In this document: positions 5,674 through 5,697 of the stretch, piece after piece | How positions within the stretch are numbered: position 1 is the stretch's first letter | Layout: each line of letters opens with the position of its first letter | From: Firmicutes bacterium UBA5227 | GTDB taxonomy: Bacteria; Bacillota; Clostridia; Tissierellales; Sedimentibacteraceae | NCBI GenBank assembly: GCA_002409285.1 | Contig: DHUT01000044.1 | Coordinates: 865-6,561 of the forward strand | Direction: 5' to 3' | Length of the DNA: 5,697 nucleotides | Position numbers and translations under genes: made by a program | The notes under the pieces: model-generated | Told to the model about the DNA's origin: nothing | Databases searched by the model: none | What the model saw: the letters and a program-made list of their open reading frames with translations, nothing else

Positions 5674-5697
5674 AATTAATAATTAATAATTAATAAT
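5674..5697 (+). repeat. AATTAAT heptanucleotide tandem repeat, cut by window end
   Basis: Right after the subunit F stop codon the sequence runs as three exact copies of AATTAAT plus the first three bases of a fourth, up to the window edge. The full copy number is unknown because the array continues or ends outside. It lies where the spacer to the catalytic A subunit gene is expected. It could be a simple-sequence array prone to copy-number change, or the edge of a dispersed intergenic repeat. Confidence 0.75.

Overview
The window reads as an AT-rich, low-GC Gram-positive chromosome, most likely a member of the Clostridia. The support is near-consensus AAGGAGG-type ribosome sites, GTG and TTG starts, a sigma-A type promoter, and close agreement of every protein with clostridial/enterococcal V-type ATPase subunits. 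A cellulolytic Clostridium or Ruminiclostridium relative is plausible, but that is a guess from family resemblance and was not tested.

Layout: bases 1-624 hold the C-terminal part of a DDE transposase that enters from outside the left edge. Bases 625-848 are a non-coding gap that carries one exact DnaA-box match. A strong promoter (TTGACA, 17 bp, TACAAT) lies at 849-877. From 932 to 5672 six genes follow on the same strand with little or no spacing: peripheral-stalk subunit H/G (ntpF type), membrane subunit I (ntpI), rotor-ring subunit K (ntpK), stalk subunit E (ntpE), rotor-socket subunit C (ntpC) and central-stalk subunit F (ntpG type). This is the order known from the Enterococcus hirae ntp operon (F-I-K-E-C-G-A-B-D). 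The catalytic subunits A and B and the shaft subunit D are therefore expected just beyond the right edge. The last 24 bases are a heptanucleotide tandem repeat in the F-to-A spacer.

How the genes work together: I and K form the membrane ion channel and rotor ring. C connects the ring to the central shaft, of which F is part. H and E form the peripheral stalks that hold the A3B3 head still. The K subunit keeps all five residues that bind Na+ in the E. hirae ring, so a sodium-coupled enzyme is the best prediction. Whether it makes or hydrolyses ATP cannot be told from this sequence.

Three points differ from a naive annotation. The H gene starts at GTG 932, because an upstream extension would contain its own promoter. 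The I gene starts at GTG 1245, inside the H gene. The C gene most likely starts at TTG 4352, because the ATG at 4346 sits directly against its Shine-Dalgarno sequence. I found no undescribed system here; the window is a conserved ATPase operon next to an insertion-sequence gene.
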